A stretch of 64,000 nt of DNA from Lachnospiraceae bacterium. Its GTDB lineage: Bacteria; Bacillota; Clostridia; Lachnospirales; Lachnospiraceae. Numbering within the stretch: position 1 is the first letter of the stretch; the number at the start of each line of letters is the position of its first letter. Position numbers and translations under genes: made by a program. Positions 44,784-54,667 of the stretch are shown piece by piece. The DNA lies in the NCBI GenBank assembly GCA_019421365.1, contig JAHZFJ010000010.1, positions 1 to 64,000 of the forward strand. The letters run 5' to 3'. Below the pieces are notes generated by a model, which was given only the letters and a program-made list of their open reading frames with translations, had not been told where the DNA came from and did no database searches.

Positions 44784-44988
44784 GTTCGGTTTGATCTCCT
44801 TCTTCACTAAGTACAAGGATTTTTTTCTCAACTTTATCTATAGAATCATTACAAGATTTAAGTAGTTTCATACCTGCATTATATAATTTAAAAGAATCAT
44901 CAAGACTAACCTCTGGATTCTCTAATTGTCCAATTATTTGTTCTAGCTCCTCAAAAGAAGCCTCTAATGTTTTTGCTGTTTTAGCCAT
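44773..44988 (-). CDS. xseB: Exodeoxyribonuclease VII small subunit
   Basis: 71 residues, helical hairpin typical of XseB: SFEELEQIIGQLENPEVSLDDSFKLYNAGMKLLKSC. Partners XseA in ssDNA degradation. Overlaps xseA by one base and ispA by 11 nt. Confidence 0.95.
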   Translation of the reverse strand: MAKTAKTLEASFEELEQIIGQLENPEVSLDDSFKLYNAGMKLLKSCNDSIDKVEKKILVLSEEGDQTEHEL

Positions 44989-46196
44989 TATTCACGCCTC
45001 CTAATCTGTGTAGACATAACAGATGCCTCTATATCTCCATCCACCATCTCAACCTTAATTAAATCACCAGCTGACAACTGATTCACACTTCGAATAACAT
45101 TGTGTTCTTCATCTGTGACAATTGCATATCCCTTACTTAGCTTATCAAGAGGTGATACACCTTTCATTCGCTCCGTTAAGATTTCTAACTGATGTCTCTT
45201 TTCAAGCACACGCTGTTTCATCAAATATTGTAGGCGGTTTTCTCTATCCATAAGATATTGACGCTTTTGATTAATTTGATACAACGGGCTTGCATGTTCT
45301 AATTTTAATTGATACTGACGTAATTGGTTTCTTGTAATCTGCAACTTCTGTCTCAAGTGGAATTGCAGCGTGCGCTTGTATGACTGTATATCATCGAATA
45401 AATCACGAATATCACCTGTTACCAATTCCGCTGCGGCTGATGGTGTCGGTGCTCGTAAATCTGCTACGTAATCAGCAATTGTTGTGTCTGTCTCATGTCC
45501 TACTGCCGATATAATAGGCGTATTACATGAAAAGATAGCTCTCGCTACAACTTCTTCGTTAAACGCCCATAGATCTTCTATTGATCCACCACCGCGTCCA
45601 ACGATAATCGTATCTACTCCGTATGAATCGAGATACTTGATTCCTTTTACTATTGAAGCTGCGGCTGCATCCCCTTGTACAAGAGCAGGATAAAGAATTA
45701 ACTGTACATAAGGATTTCTTCTTGTTGTTACATTAATCATATCTTGAATCGCTGCTCCTGTTTTGGCAGTTACGATACCTACCGTTTTAGGATATTGTTT
45801 AATAGACTTTTTGAATTCTTGATCAAAAAGTCCTTCACTATCTAATTGTTTTTTAAGTTCTTCAAACTTCTGATAAAGCACTCCTGCTCCATCAAGAAGT
45901 ATTTCTCTTGCATACATCTGGTACTTACCATCTCGTTCGTATACACTAATACTACCAAGAACTATTACGCTTTGTCCTTCTTGCAAGCGAAAAGCTAGTC
46001 CACTTCTTTGACCTGCGAACATTACACAAGCCATCTGTCCCTTTGAATCCTTTAAAGTAAAATAAATATGCCCAGATGTATGATATTTACAATTCGAGAC
46101 CTCACCTTTCACATAGATACGATTCAAAGCATAATCTCTGGCAAACATGTCCTTTATATATAGATTAATCTGTGTGACCGTATATACATGATCCAT
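44988..46196 (-). CDS. xseA: Exodeoxyribonuclease VII large subunit
   Basis: 402 residues. N-terminal OB-fold (YVKGEVSNCKYHTSGHIYFTLKDSKGQMACVMF), then the catalytic core with VGRGGGSIEDLWAFNEE and ISAVGHETDTTIADYVADLRAPTPSAAAE, and coiled-coil arms near 270-350. Cuts ssDNA in both directions. Operon with nusB upstream (63 nt) and xseB downstream. Confidence 0.97.
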   Translation of the reverse strand: MDHVYTVTQINLYIKDMFARDYALNRIYVKGEVSNCKYHTSGHIYFTLKDSKGQMACVMFAGQRSGLAFRLQEGQSVIVLGSISVYERDGKYQMYAREILLDGAGVLYQKFEELKKQLDSEGLFDQEFKKSIKQYPKTVGIVTAKTGAAIQDMINVTTRRNPYVQLILYPALVQGDAAAASIVKGIKYLDSYGVDTIIVGRGGGSIEDLWAFNEEVVARAIFSCNTPIISAVGHETDTTIADYVADLRAPTPSAAAELVTGDIRDLFDDIQSYKRTLQFHLRQKLQITRNQLRQYQLKLEHASPLYQINQKRQYLMDRENRLQYLMKQRVLEKRHQLEILTERMKGVSPLDKLSKGYAIVTDEEHNVIRSVNQLSAGDLIKVEMVDGDIEASVMSTQIRRRE

Positions 46197-46259
46197 ACTT
46201 GATACGTCCCTTCTATTACTTACAAGTTTTTCTTATAATTCTTAATTATTATAATTCTT

Positions 46260-46655
46260 TTAGACTATCTTAGCTAACACACCATTAACAAATCCTGGTG
46301 AATTATCTTCTCCAAATATCTTTGCAATCTCAACAGCTTCATTAATTGCTACTTTTGTTGGAACATCATCATCATATTTCATCTCATATACAGCTAAACG
46401 TAGGATTGTTAAATCAACTTTACCAATACGATTTATCTTCCAGCCCTCTGTTGCTTGTTCAATAATAGCATCAATATCACTAAGACGTTCTATTATCTTA
46501 TCAAATTTTTCTTTCAAATAAGAAAGATCTTTATCTGATGGCTCCTCTAATAAATCAAAATACAATTTTATCTGTTCATTTAATTCTGTGGAATCATGAA
46601 ATTCCTTACGAAATAACATTCTAAATAAATGTTCTCTACTTTCTCTTCTATTCAT
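46260..46655 (-). CDS. nusB: Transcription antitermination factor NusB
   Basis: 131 residues, all-helical. RRESREHLFRMLFRKEF at the N-terminus and VAINEAVEIAKIFGEDNSPGFVNGVLAKI at the C-terminus are family signatures. Helps assemble the rRNA antitermination complex. Starts about 80 nt downstream of the asp23 terminator. Confidence 0.95.
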   Translation of the reverse strand: MNRRESREHLFRMLFRKEFHDSTELNEQIKLYFDLLEEPSDKDLSYLKEKFDKIIERLSDIDAIIEQATEGWKINRIGKVDLTILRLAVYEMKYDDDVPTKVAINEAVEIAKIFGEDNSPGFVNGVLAKIV

Positions 46656-46713
46656 TAAAATCCTCCTGCGTTATCTATCTGTAAAATATCTAGCATAGTT
46701 TTGCCAGAAATCA

Positions 46714-46742
46714 AAAAATATCCCCGCACCTTAAGTGCGGGG
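46714..46742 (-). terminator. Terminator after the Asp23 gene
   Basis: Perfect CCCCGCAC/GTGCGGGG stem with 5-nt loop, followed on the minus strand by ATATTTTTTG. Confidence 0.85.
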
Positions 46743-46778
46743 TTGAAGCACCCGTTCCACTCTAACGAAAGGTAATGA

Positions 46779-47156
46779 CTATACATTAACTCCAGCAATA
46801 CGAACATTAACTTCGGAAACATCTAATCCTGTCATATTCTCAATTGCTAATTTAACTTTCTCTTGAACTGCTTCTGAAGTCTTTGGAATGCTGCAGCCAT
46901 ACTCTAACGTAATTGCTAAATCTACTGACACAGATTCTGGTCCGACCTCAACTTTTACTCCCTTGGAAAGATTCTTCATCCCAAGTTTGCTGACAAGTTC
47001 GTTCGTAATGTTTCCATTCATTGCAGCTACACCTTCTACTTCTGTAGCAGCTAATCCTGCAATAATAGCAACAACTTCATCCGCGATACGAACTTCGCCA
47101 ATACTACCTTCTGAATGTATTCTATAGTTAGTTTTATTCTCTCGTTCTTTACTCAA
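46779..47156 (-). CDS. Asp23/Gls24 family envelope stress protein
   Basis: 125 residues. The EVRIADEVVAIIAGLAATEVEGVAAM start and a VQEKVKLAIENMTGLDVSEVNVRIAGVNV end match YqhY-type members, which sit between accBC and nusB in Bacillus. The role may be control of lipid synthesis or envelope homeostasis. Followed by a GC-rich terminator and nusB. Confidence 0.92.
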   Translation of the reverse strand: MSKERENKTNYRIHSEGSIGEVRIADEVVAIIAGLAATEVEGVAAMNGNITNELVSKLGMKNLSKGVKVEVGPESVSVDLAITLEYGCSIPKTSEAVQEKVKLAIENMTGLDVSEVNVRIAGVNV

Positions 47157-47311
47157 CGCTAATTACCTCCTGTTTACATCTTGGTAACCTTCTGTTACAC
47201 ATCAGGTATTACTATGTTTATTATAACAAACTTACACCGTTTTGCAAGTTATTCTTAATTATAGTATTACCAAATTTATGTGTTATAACACAAAATATGA
47301 TGTCTTACTAT

Positions 47312-48085
47312 TTATTCAGCGTCTTTTACAACAACAGGATTAATTGTAATCTTATCTGCTGTAACACCAGTCTTATTCTTAACTATATCTTCGATTTGTG
47401 CAATGGTCTGCTCTGTAGCATTATGTACACCTACAATTACATCAACTTTACCATCAATCATAGTGACAACAGCTCCGTCGAAACCTTTTGCTTCTAACCA
47501 AGTTTCAGCAGCATTTTCTTTTTCAGCAATTGCAGTCATCTCAATAACTTTATCAAGAGCTTCTTGTTTCTGAGCTTCAGTCAAATTGTTATTATCTACT
47601 ACGCTCATTAATGTTTCTTTGTTCTTAGCTCTTGTCTGTTCTCTATCTAATTTTGCAGAAGAGAAGAAATCAGCACCAATTGTAGTGTTAACTAAAACTG
47701 CTTCTCCTGTTGAGTCTGTACCATCTTGTGCTGTAGTCTCAGCTACATCAGTACCCTCTGTTTCAGAGTCTGCTGTTTGCTTTCCATCTTCTGTCTCAGC
47801 TGCTGCTGCATCATAAGCTGCATTATCTTCATCGGAAATATCCATTGTACCATTCTCTAGATCGGCTGTTAATAATTCACTTGTTGCATCATCAACGCTT
47901 AATACATCACTAGAAGTCGTATCTAGCACATCTCCATCTGTAACTTCCATTGTTTCTGGGTTCCCGCTTGCGCTTTGTTGTGCTTCATTTGCTTTATCCT
48001 TTGTAAATTGTAAGTATCCTGCAACAATAATCATGATAGCTAACGCAGTTATTATTACTTGATTCTTTTTGAGAATATTCTTCAT
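47312..48085 (-). CDS. spoIIIAH: Stage III sporulation protein AH
   Basis: 257 residues. One N-terminal membrane helix (about 12-26), a long acidic low-complexity linker (30-130), and a C-terminal YscJ/FliF-like ring-building domain (about 145-257, LDREQTRAKNKETL ... KITINPVVV). In Bacillus it sits in the mother-cell membrane and binds forespore SpoIIQ to form the feeding channel. Last gene of the spoIIIA operon, 9 nt after spoIIIAG. Confidence 0.93.
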   Translation of the reverse strand: MKNILKKNQVIITALAIMIIVAGYLQFTKDKANEAQQSASGNPETMEVTDGDVLDTTSSDVLSVDDATSELLTADLENGTMDISDEDNAAYDAAAAETEDGKQTADSETEGTDVAETTAQDGTDSTGEAVLVNTTIGADFFSSAKLDREQTRAKNKETLMSVVDNNNLTEAQKQEALDKVIEMTAIAEKENAAETWLEAKGFDGAVVTMIDGKVDVIVGVHNATEQTIAQIEDIVKNKTGVTADKITINPVVVKDAE

Positions 48086-48094
48086 TGTTACCTC

Positions 48095-48670
48095 CTAATT
48101 AGAATTCATTTTCATTACTTTAATTTTATGTGCAGGTACATCAAATAATACCTCTACAGCACCAACAATTTCACTGATTATTGTTTGTGAGCCTCCTCCC
48201 TGCGCAATTACGAGAACTCCTTCGATTTCTGGCTCTAATTCTTTAATCACATATGGTGTTGATTCACCAGAACCGTTATTCTGTAGTACTGTTTCTTCTT
48301 GTTTATCAATCGATGTACTCTTCCTTGCACCACCCGAACTATCTGTTTCATCTAATGATTCTTGTGAATAAGGGGTATCCTTAAGCGTTACGCTCTCTTT
48401 CGAGGACTTTAATGTAATCATTACCTCCACATTACCTATCCCTTCCACTTTCATTAATGCTTCTTTCAACCTAGCTTCCATCTCTTCCTCATAAGAAGCG
48501 TCAGTCTTAGTCGTTTGTATTGTTGATAAATCAGACGTTGTAGTTTTCTTTTCATCACCTCCTGAAAACAAGCTTGGAAACGAAAGAATTATTAACAATA
48601 TTCCACACATGAATATAATAACTAGCTTTGGTATTCCTATCTCTTTTAATGACAGTTTCTTTTTCTCCAT
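48095..48670 (-). CDS. spoIIIAG: Stage III sporulation protein AG
   Basis: 191 residues, one N-terminal membrane helix (IPKLVIIFMCGILLIILSF), a Ser/Thr-rich linker and a ring-building domain (LKEALMKVEGIGNVEVMITL, then VLVIAQGGGS). It forms a large ring in the intermembrane space of the sporulating cell. 14 nt after spoIIIAF. Confidence 0.93.
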   Translation of the reverse strand: MEKKKLSLKEIGIPKLVIIFMCGILLIILSFPSLFSGGDEKKTTTSDLSTIQTTKTDASYEEEMEARLKEALMKVEGIGNVEVMITLKSSKESVTLKDTPYSQESLDETDSSGGARKSTSIDKQEETVLQNNGSGESTPYVIKELEPEIEGVLVIAQGGGSQTIISEIVGAVEVLFDVPAHKIKVMKMNSN

Positions 48671-48684
48671 GCTATCTTTCCTCC

Positions 48685-49323
48685 TTAACCTTCTTCAATG
48701 GTAATATGAATCTGATCCTGCTCTATCTGAAAGGAATTCGACAATTCTTCCCGTATCTTCTTCTTCGTATCTTCATAAGCACCTGATTCTATATCCGAAT
48801 GTTCTTTCTTTTCCTCACCTTCAATCTTAATGTCTTGGTTAATCATAATTTTATCTACTTTAATGTCGCTACTCTCTACCGTACTATCTTCTCTTGTAAA
48901 TGCGGCGACTATTGTAATCTCCGTAACCATTCCATAATCTCCACTTGACTCATCTGCATCTAACAAAGTGTTCATTGAAGAAGGATATAAGTTATAACGA
49001 TTTAGGACCATTTCAATCTGATCTTTAACTATATTCTGATATTCTGTTAATATTGCCTGCTTTCCTTTATCATCTGCGGCCATTAAATCATCATTGTAAT
49101 CCTTTGCCTCAACCATAAATAAATTATTATCAAAGTAATAATTAAAAGTATCTGATAAATTAAAAAGACTAACAATCGGTTTTGCAATTATAAGAATTAA
49201 AACCATACCAGTAAATATACTAATGTATTTTCGATAGCTACTTTTTCCTACTAGATTCATAATTATCGTAACTAGAATTAGATAAACAACAATATCTTTT
49301 ACAAGTGAATAGATCTTCTCCAT
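48685..49323 (-). CDS. spoIIIAF: Stage III sporulation protein AF
   Basis: 212 residues. Two membrane helices in the first 60 residues and a soluble C-terminal domain ending QDQIHITIEEG. Part of the spoIIIA channel complex. Start region MEKIYSLVKDIVVYLILV is typical. Confidence 0.92.
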   Translation of the reverse strand: MEKIYSLVKDIVVYLILVTIIMNLVGKSSYRKYISIFTGMVLILIIAKPIVSLFNLSDTFNYYFDNNLFMVEAKDYNDDLMAADDKGKQAILTEYQNIVKDQIEMVLNRYNLYPSSMNTLLDADESSGDYGMVTEITIVAAFTREDSTVESSDIKVDKIMINQDIKIEGEEKKEHSDIESGAYEDTKKKIREELSNSFQIEQDQIHITIEEG

Positions 49324-49373
49324 AGGAAACCTCCGTTTACTCAGGTTTACGTTGCACTTATTAACTCCAACCT

Positions 49374-50543
49374 TTACACACCAATACTCGTTGTCGCAGC
49401 TAGAATCGCGATTGTAATCATGAACAAAACTGCTGCTATGCTAACCACATAAACTAGCAACCCTGCTGCATTAGCTGCCCCACTAATACAGCTAATTACT
49501 CTTTTATCTGAGATAGGTTGTACAATTGCAACTCCTACTTTATAGATTAACATTGTAACTACTAACTTAATTAACGGAATAACACAGATTAATATAATAA
49601 CAACTAATCCAGTCACACCAATTGCATTCTTTATTAATGTCCCTGCTCCCATAACTGTCTCCGCTACAGAATTAAGAGAATTCCCAATACCAGGTATCGC
49701 CTTTGTGAATTTCATAGCCAACGTTTTCTTAACAGAATTTGATGCTGGTACGATTAGTCCTTGTATTGTATTAAATCCTACAACTGCTATGAATAGTGTT
49801 CTCATTGACCACTTAATAATAGATTCTAATAGCTCGGCCAATTTCGAAAGAAAATCTTCCTTAGCTAAATTATTTACTAATGTAATTACCATATAGATAT
49901 TCACTAATGGAATCATAATACGCACAAGAACAACATCAACAATTGTAATCAGAACCAATGCACTCTCATAAAAAACTAATGTAGTTGCTTTCGAGGAACA
50001 GAAGGCAATTGACATAAAATATGTAGGTATTAACGCCTTCATAAAAGATAGTACCGCCGAAATTGCATCACTTGCGACTGTAGTTGCTGTCGCAAATGTT
50101 CCTGTTATCGTTGTAAACAGCAATAAATATGTTATATAAAAACTGGTTTCACCGACCTGATTATTATTAAATACATTGGTGAAATTAGTGAATACTGCCG
50201 CTACTATTGCAATCATTATCAATTTAAATAATGCCGTACGATTTGCATCAAACTCTTTACCTAACGCCGTAAACAAATCACTAATAGCACCTTTAGCCGA
50301 TATTCCCTCACCAGAACTTATCAAATTTCCTACATAACTCTTAAAATCAAACGATCCATTGCTTACCAAAACATCATCTATGGCACCTTGTATCTCACTG
50401 TAGTCAAAATCTTCATAGTAAGTCAAATAATCTTGTGATGTATCTTCATTACCTTGCTCCGTGTGCAATATCTTATCCTTGGCACTTGCTGACGATGTGT
50501 TTAATAATAACAGAAGTATGATTGTAATAATGAGCCGTTTCAT
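49374..50543 (-). CDS. spoIIIAE: Stage III sporulation protein AE
   Basis: 389 residues. Signal peptide (about 1-20), then a soluble stretch and about seven membrane helices, the usual polytopic SpoIIIAE layout. Probably a channel component in the mother-cell membrane. 62 nt after spoIIIAD. Confidence 0.93.
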   Translation of the reverse strand: MKRLIITIILLLLLNTSSASAKDKILHTEQGNEDTSQDYLTYYEDFDYSEIQGAIDDVLVSNGSFDFKSYVGNLISSGEGISAKGAISDLFTALGKEFDANRTALFKLIMIAIVAAVFTNFTNVFNNNQVGETSFYITYLLLFTTITGTFATATTVASDAISAVLSFMKALIPTYFMSIAFCSSKATTLVFYESALVLITIVDVVLVRIMIPLVNIYMVITLVNNLAKEDFLSKLAELLESIIKWSMRTLFIAVVGFNTIQGLIVPASNSVKKTLAMKFTKAIPGIGNSLNSVAETVMGAGTLIKNAIGVTGLVVIILICVIPLIKLVVTMLIYKVGVAIVQPISDKRVISCISGAANAAGLLVYVVSIAAVLFMITIAILAATTSIGV

Positions 50544-50605
50544 AATTATCTCCCATGCATATCACAAGTTCACCTGTGATACTGCCCAAATAAATAGGTT
50601 AAGTG

Positions 50606-50986
50606 CTATGCTAAGAACTCGTTGATTGTATCTAATAATGCTAATAGGATTGGCATACTTACTGTTAGTATAGATAGCTTTCCAACTAATTCAATTTGAC
50701 CTGCAATAGCTGCATGTCCTGCATCTTTGCACAGGCTAGATGCAAATTCCGAGATATAGGTGATTCCAATAATTCGAAATAGTATATTAAAATAGGTTTT
50801 ATTAATTGATAAATAACCTTGGATCCGATTAATGGTATCAATAATAATTTCTAACCTGGTAAGACCAAGCGCTGTAATAATGATACAAACAGCTGCCGCG
50901 ATATACATTCCATATTCTGATTTGCCACCCTTGAACTGAATGGCAATTAATACTCCTACAATACCTATGATAGCTGCCTTAATCAT
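50606..50986 (-). CDS. spoIIIAD: Stage III sporulation protein AD
   Basis: 126 residues with three to four membrane helices and the conserved central ITYISEFASSLCKDAGHAAIA segment, a SpoIIIAC/AD family hallmark. Operon member. Confidence 0.94.
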   Translation of the reverse strand: MIKAAIIGIVGVLIAIQFKGGKSEYGMYIAAAVCIIITALGLTRLEIIIDTINRIQGYLSINKTYFNILFRIIGITYISEFASSLCKDAGHAAIAGQIELVGKLSILTVSMPILLALLDTINEFLA

Positions 50987-51040
50987 ATACGTTCACATCC
51001 CCTTTCCACCTCTTAGTTTCTGTATTAAGCTAATAACGTG

Positions 51041-51235
51041 CTATAGTGAAAATAAAGTCTTAATTGTAGTAAACAACTCTGCAATATATGGTATAATCCA
51101 TAGCAATACAAGAACTAGGCCAGCCAGACTTGTTAGAAATGCTTGTTCCTCTCTCCCAGAGTGCTTAAGCACCTGGCTTAGTACCGAAACTAAGATACCA
51201 ACTGCTGCTATTTTAAATATTAGATTAATTGACAT
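51041..51235 (-). CDS. spoIIIAC: Stage III sporulation protein AC
   Basis: 64 residues, two membrane helices with the conserved GREEQAFLTSLAGLVLVL stretch between. Small membrane component of the SpoIIIA complex. Confidence 0.94.
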   Translation of the reverse strand: MSINLIFKIAAVGILVSVLSQVLKHSGREEQAFLTSLAGLVLVLLWIIPYIAELFTTIKTLFSL

Positions 51236-51265
51236 ATCCGCATTTCCTTTCCTAATTTTTTACTG

Positions 51266-51787
51266 TCAGATCAATACAATCGTGATAAAGATACCAGCCA
51301 TAACACCAAGCATATTATATAGGCGTACCTTCTCCTTTACAGTATCCACTGCATCATCAAGCTCTCCTTGGATCTGTGTTATATATAAATCGATTGTATT
51401 CAACTGCATCTCTTTATCTAGATAACCTAGATTTTCACCAAGTCTAGTTAACAATAATTTATCCTTTTTATTGAGGCTTGTATCAACTAATTCTTTCTCA
51501 ACACAACCGTTCCATATCTCACTAAATGATTTACCCTCTAGCTTGTCTAATTCCTCTGCCACTGCAAGTAGAAAACGTCGGTATTCACCATCTGTGCGAT
51601 AAGCAAGTCCACCAACCGCCTCAGGTAAAGGAGTACTCGCATACCGGATTTCTCCTCTTAGAATCACAATTATTTTGTTAAGCTCTTTTAAGTCGCTAAT
51701 CCTCTCTTTCAAAATAATACTAAAATATAATCCTATACCTCCGCTAGATACGATAACTAATATTGCTCCTATTATTTTCGCTACCAT
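51266..51787 (-). CDS. spoIIIAB: Stage III sporulation protein AB
   Basis: 173 residues. Membrane helices at both ends (about 4-22 and 155-172) enclose a helical domain with LRGEIRYASTPLPEAV and TRLGENLGYLDKEMQ, resembling type II secretion GspF-like folds. Confidence 0.93.
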   Translation of the reverse strand: MVAKIIGAILVIVSSGGIGLYFSIILKERISDLKELNKIIVILRGEIRYASTPLPEAVGGLAYRTDGEYRRFLLAVAEELDKLEGKSFSEIWNGCVEKELVDTSLNKKDKLLLTRLGENLGYLDKEMQLNTIDLYITQIQGELDDAVDTVKEKVRLYNMLGVMAGIFITIVLI

Positions 51788-51874
51788 TTATTTTTCTCCT
51801 TCCTTATACTCTAATACTCCTTCGTACTATCTATTATTTAGTTCATTCGAAGTTAAATTCATAAGCCTCCTACC

Positions 51875-52837
51875 TTAATAATTATCCTTATACAATAAGG
51901 TTCCTCTTGCATCATAGATTTCTTCAACAAGGCCTATGCTCTTGCGATTATCCATCACGATGTAACGCTCAAAAATCTTCTCTCTTACAAGTCTACCAAG
52001 GATTGGTTTACTCTTAATATCATCAACGGAGTTTCCATGTACGGTAGCAATTAATTTACAACCACAGTTAATTACATATTCTATCGCTTCAATGTCTTCT
52101 CTTGATCCAATCTCATCTACAGCAATAATCTGAGGTGACATGGAACGAATTAACATCATCATTCCATCTGCTTTAGGGCAACAGTCCAGTATATCTGTAC
52201 GGATTCCTAATTCGTTCTGTGGTATTCCCATGTAACATGCTGCGATTTCTGATCTTTCATCTACCACGCCCACCGTTACCCCTTCAGCAACCCCTTCACC
52301 ATTGGATACGTGCCTTATAACATCTCTTAGAAGGGTAGTTTTACCACATCTTGGTGGTGAAATAATTAGTGTGTGGAAGATATTCTTCTTATCTTCACTA
52401 GCTATGTATGGCATAACTAAATCTGCGCAACCTTTTACCTGGTGCGATAATCTTACATTAATAAATGATATATGTTTGATGCTCTTGATTCGATTATCTT
52501 CAAGTATTACCTTACCTGCGATACCAACTCTATGGCCTCCCTGAATAGTTATAAAACCTTGTCTTATTTCATCTTCAAATGCGTATAAAGAATAGTTGCT
52601 GATGTATTCCATTGTTTCTCGTATCTCGCTTTTTGTTATCATGTAAGCATCTTGAATATGGTCCGTCAATTCGTATTTCGTCGAGACAAAATATTCTCTG
52701 TTGTTATAAATCACCATCAAAGGTGTATTTATTCTTAAACGGATTTCTTGTAGATTCCCATAATTCAAATTCAACCTAGATAATACATTCCTTAGTTGTA
52801 CAGAAAAAATCCTTAACAGCTCGTCTTTTTTTATCAC
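51875..52837 (-). CDS. spoIIIAA: Stage III sporulation protein AA (ATPase)
   Basis: 320 residues, GspE-like P-loop ATPase. Walker A PPRCGKTTLLRD near 165-176, Walker B IIAVDEIGSREDIEAIEY near 235-252, and TVHGNS. Start codon is GTG with GGGGGGAT upstream. First gene of the spoIIIAA-AH operon, with a sigmaE-like promoter about 32-59 nt ahead, in line with mother-cell expression. Confidence 0.95.
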   Translation of the reverse strand: MIKKDELLRIFSVQLRNVLSRLNLNYGNLQEIRLRINTPLMVIYNNREYFVSTKYELTDHIQDAYMITKSEIRETMEYISNYSLYAFEDEIRQGFITIQGGHRVGIAGKVILEDNRIKSIKHISFINVRLSHQVKGCADLVMPYIASEDKKNIFHTLIISPPRCGKTTLLRDVIRHVSNGEGVAEGVTVGVVDERSEIAACYMGIPQNELGIRTDILDCCPKADGMMMLIRSMSPQIIAVDEIGSREDIEAIEYVINCGCKLIATVHGNSVDDIKSKPILGRLVREKIFERYIVMDNRKSIGLVEEIYDARGTLLYKDNY

Positions 52838-52868
52838 CTATATCCCCCCACTAATCTATTCTTAAAAC

Positions 52869-52896
52869 AATATATGTTGTAGATACGGATTTATTC
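52869..52896 (-). promoter_or_regulatory. SigmaE-like promoter of the spoIIIA operon
   Basis: Minus strand: GAATAAAT (plus 52889-52896), 12-nt spacer, CATATATT (plus 52869-52876). Both boxes fit the Bacillus sigmaE consensus elements, though the spacer is a base or two short. The operon is sigmaE-controlled in Bacillus and Clostridium. Use here is inferred. Confidence 0.45.
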
Positions 52897-53008
52897 ATAA
52901 TAAACTTGCAATGTTTCTTCTCTTATATTAATATTAATGTAAGTTTTAAACGGCTAACTAACAGTTGCGTTCTAAAAATAATATGATTATGAAATGGAGA
53001 TTATGACT

Positions 53009-53776
53009 ATGGAATACGGACTAATCGGTGAAAAACTTGGACATAGTTTTTCCAAAGAGATACATGAGAAATTAGCGGATTATCAATATGATATTACCCC
53101 GCTTACAAAAGAAGAATTTCCCGAATTCATGAAAGCTAGAGATTTCAAAGCAATCAATGTTACAATTCCTTATAAATGTGATGTAATTCCATACCTAGAT
53201 GAGATGGATTCCAACGCCTCAAGTATTGGCGCTGTTAATACTATTGTAAATAAAGACGGGAAATTAATCGGTCATAACACTGACTTTTCTGGATTTTTAT
53301 ATATGATTGAACACCACGATGTTGCTATTGAGGGAAAAAAGATACTTGTTATTGGTAACGGCGGTGCTTCTAAAGCAGTTATCGCAGTATTAAATCACTT
53401 ACAAGCAAAAGAAATTATTATTGTTGATATTGTTTCTGGACCTGGTGTAATTACAAAGGAAGATGCAGAAAAAAAACATACTGATGTTGATGTAATTGTA
53501 AACACAAGTCCTGTTGGTATGTATCCTAACGTAGATAATAGTCCGATCGACCTTTCCTTATTCCCAAATTGTAAAGCAGTTCTTGATGTAATCTATAACC
53601 CTTTACAAACCAAATTAACCAAACAAGCTGCTGAACTAGGAATGCAAGCAATTAACGGTTTGGAGATGCTTGTTGGACAAGCTAAATATGCTGTGGAATT
53701 TTTCTTAGACAAATCCATAGATGATGAAGTGATTGATCCGATTTTCCATCAAATCATTGCAGAAATGAACGAATAA
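53009..53776 (+). CDS. aroE: Shikimate dehydrogenase
   Basis: NADP-dependent reduction of 3-dehydroshikimate in aromatic amino acid synthesis. 255 residues from the ATG at 53009, which has GGAG 9 nt upstream; upstream ATGs are too close to the site. Substrate domain with LGHSFSKEIH and NVTIPYK (catalytic Lys) near 57-63, and the dinucleotide-binding GNGGASKA. Slightly short versus 270-290. Divergent from spoIIIAA. Double terminator behind. Confidence 0.93.
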   Translation: MEYGLIGEKLGHSFSKEIHEKLADYQYDITPLTKEEFPEFMKARDFKAINVTIPYKCDVIPYLDEMDSNASSIGAVNTIVNKDGKLIGHNTDFSGFLYMIEHHDVAIEGKKILVIGNGGASKAVIAVLNHLQAKEIIIVDIVSGPGVITKEDAEKKHTDVDVIVNTSPVGMYPNVDNSPIDLSLFPNCKAVLDVIYNPLQTKLTKQAAELGMQAINGLEMLVGQAKYAVEFFLDKSIDDEVIDPIFHQIIAEMNE

Positions 53777-53817
53777 AAGATAAATATGGAATGTAATTTA
53801 CTACATTCTTACATAAA

Positions 53818-53859
53818 AATGCCATCAATAGAATGTATTTTATACTATTGATGGCATTT
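53818..53859 (+). terminator. Terminator 1 after aroE
   Basis: Perfect 15-bp arms AAATGCCATCAATAG / CTATTGATGGCATTT, 42 nt past the stop. Confidence 0.75.
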
Positions 53860-53860
53860 C

Positions 53861-53895
53861 AGGCTGTCGACATTCATGTGCCGATAGCCTTTTTG
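53861..53895 (+). terminator. Terminator 2 after aroE
   Basis: Imperfect stem AGGCTGTCG / CGATAGCCT followed by TTTTTG. Confidence 0.65.
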
Positions 53896-54068
53896 TTTGA
53901 ATCTGCTTATATGTAGATAGATAACTTTTGTCGAATAATATCAGACTGTTAAATTAATATATTTTCACTATAGAAAAGAAATATTTGGTATGATATACTA
54001 ATTTCAAGATGTAACTAGCAAATTTTGTATTACCTTGTGATAAAAATTAAAGGGGAGGGTCTATGTAA

Positions 54069-54611
54069 ATGAAAACTATGCTGAAAATTATGCGAATGCG
54101 TAAAAACGAAATTCCTGATGATATACTGCCTTTATTTGAGCACATTGTTCAATCATATAAAGGTGAGGAATGCGAAGAAAAATTTATAAAAGCAATGGAA
54201 GAACAGCTCACCAAGGAGCAGCGCTTCCGGTTATACGCGCAAAACGGAAGTTGTAGCGGTACTGGGTACGATAAAGAACGCAAAGCCTTCGCACTAGAAC
54301 ACGCTGACAAGCCACTTTCTGAGAGGCTTGAACTATTTACAAATACCTTTGGCAGAACTGCCGTCTTGAATGATGATAATACAATCACAGTTACTTTTGC
54401 CTGTAACCATGGATACTACAAGCATGTGCCAAGAGGAATGTTTCGATTTCCAGCATCAATTGAATCATATTTTGAAAGATGCGCAGGTGGGCGCTTGTAT
54501 GAATACCAAAAAGCATTGGGAATAAAACTCAAGATTAAGTCAGTTGATGTGTCTCCCCTTAGCGAAAACATTGTAAATCCCGTTGTTTTTACATTTGAGA
54601 TAGTGAATTAA
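54069..54611 (+). CDS. Conserved-looking cysteine-containing protein of unknown function
   Basis: 180 residues, cytoplasmic. N-terminal helical part (LKIMRMRKNEIPDDILPLFEH), then NGSCSGTGYDKERKAFALE, FACNHGYYKHVP and ERCAGGRLYEYQKALG. Cysteines and the overall plan suggest the DUF6144-like group of small Firmicute proteins, but I am not sure. GGGGAGGG lies 9 nt before the ATG. Slightly higher GC than its neighbours. Flanked by near-identical hairpins on both sides. Confidence 0.6.
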   Translation: MKTMLKIMRMRKNEIPDDILPLFEHIVQSYKGEECEEKFIKAMEEQLTKEQRFRLYAQNGSCSGTGYDKERKAFALEHADKPLSERLELFTNTFGRTAVLNDDNTITVTFACNHGYYKHVPRGMFRFPASIESYFERCAGGRLYEYQKALGIKLKIKSVDVSPLSENIVNPVVFTFEIVN

Positions 54612-54667
54612 TAACACAATTACCGAACAAGCATAAAACAATTTAGAGCCTCTAAGACAACAATCTG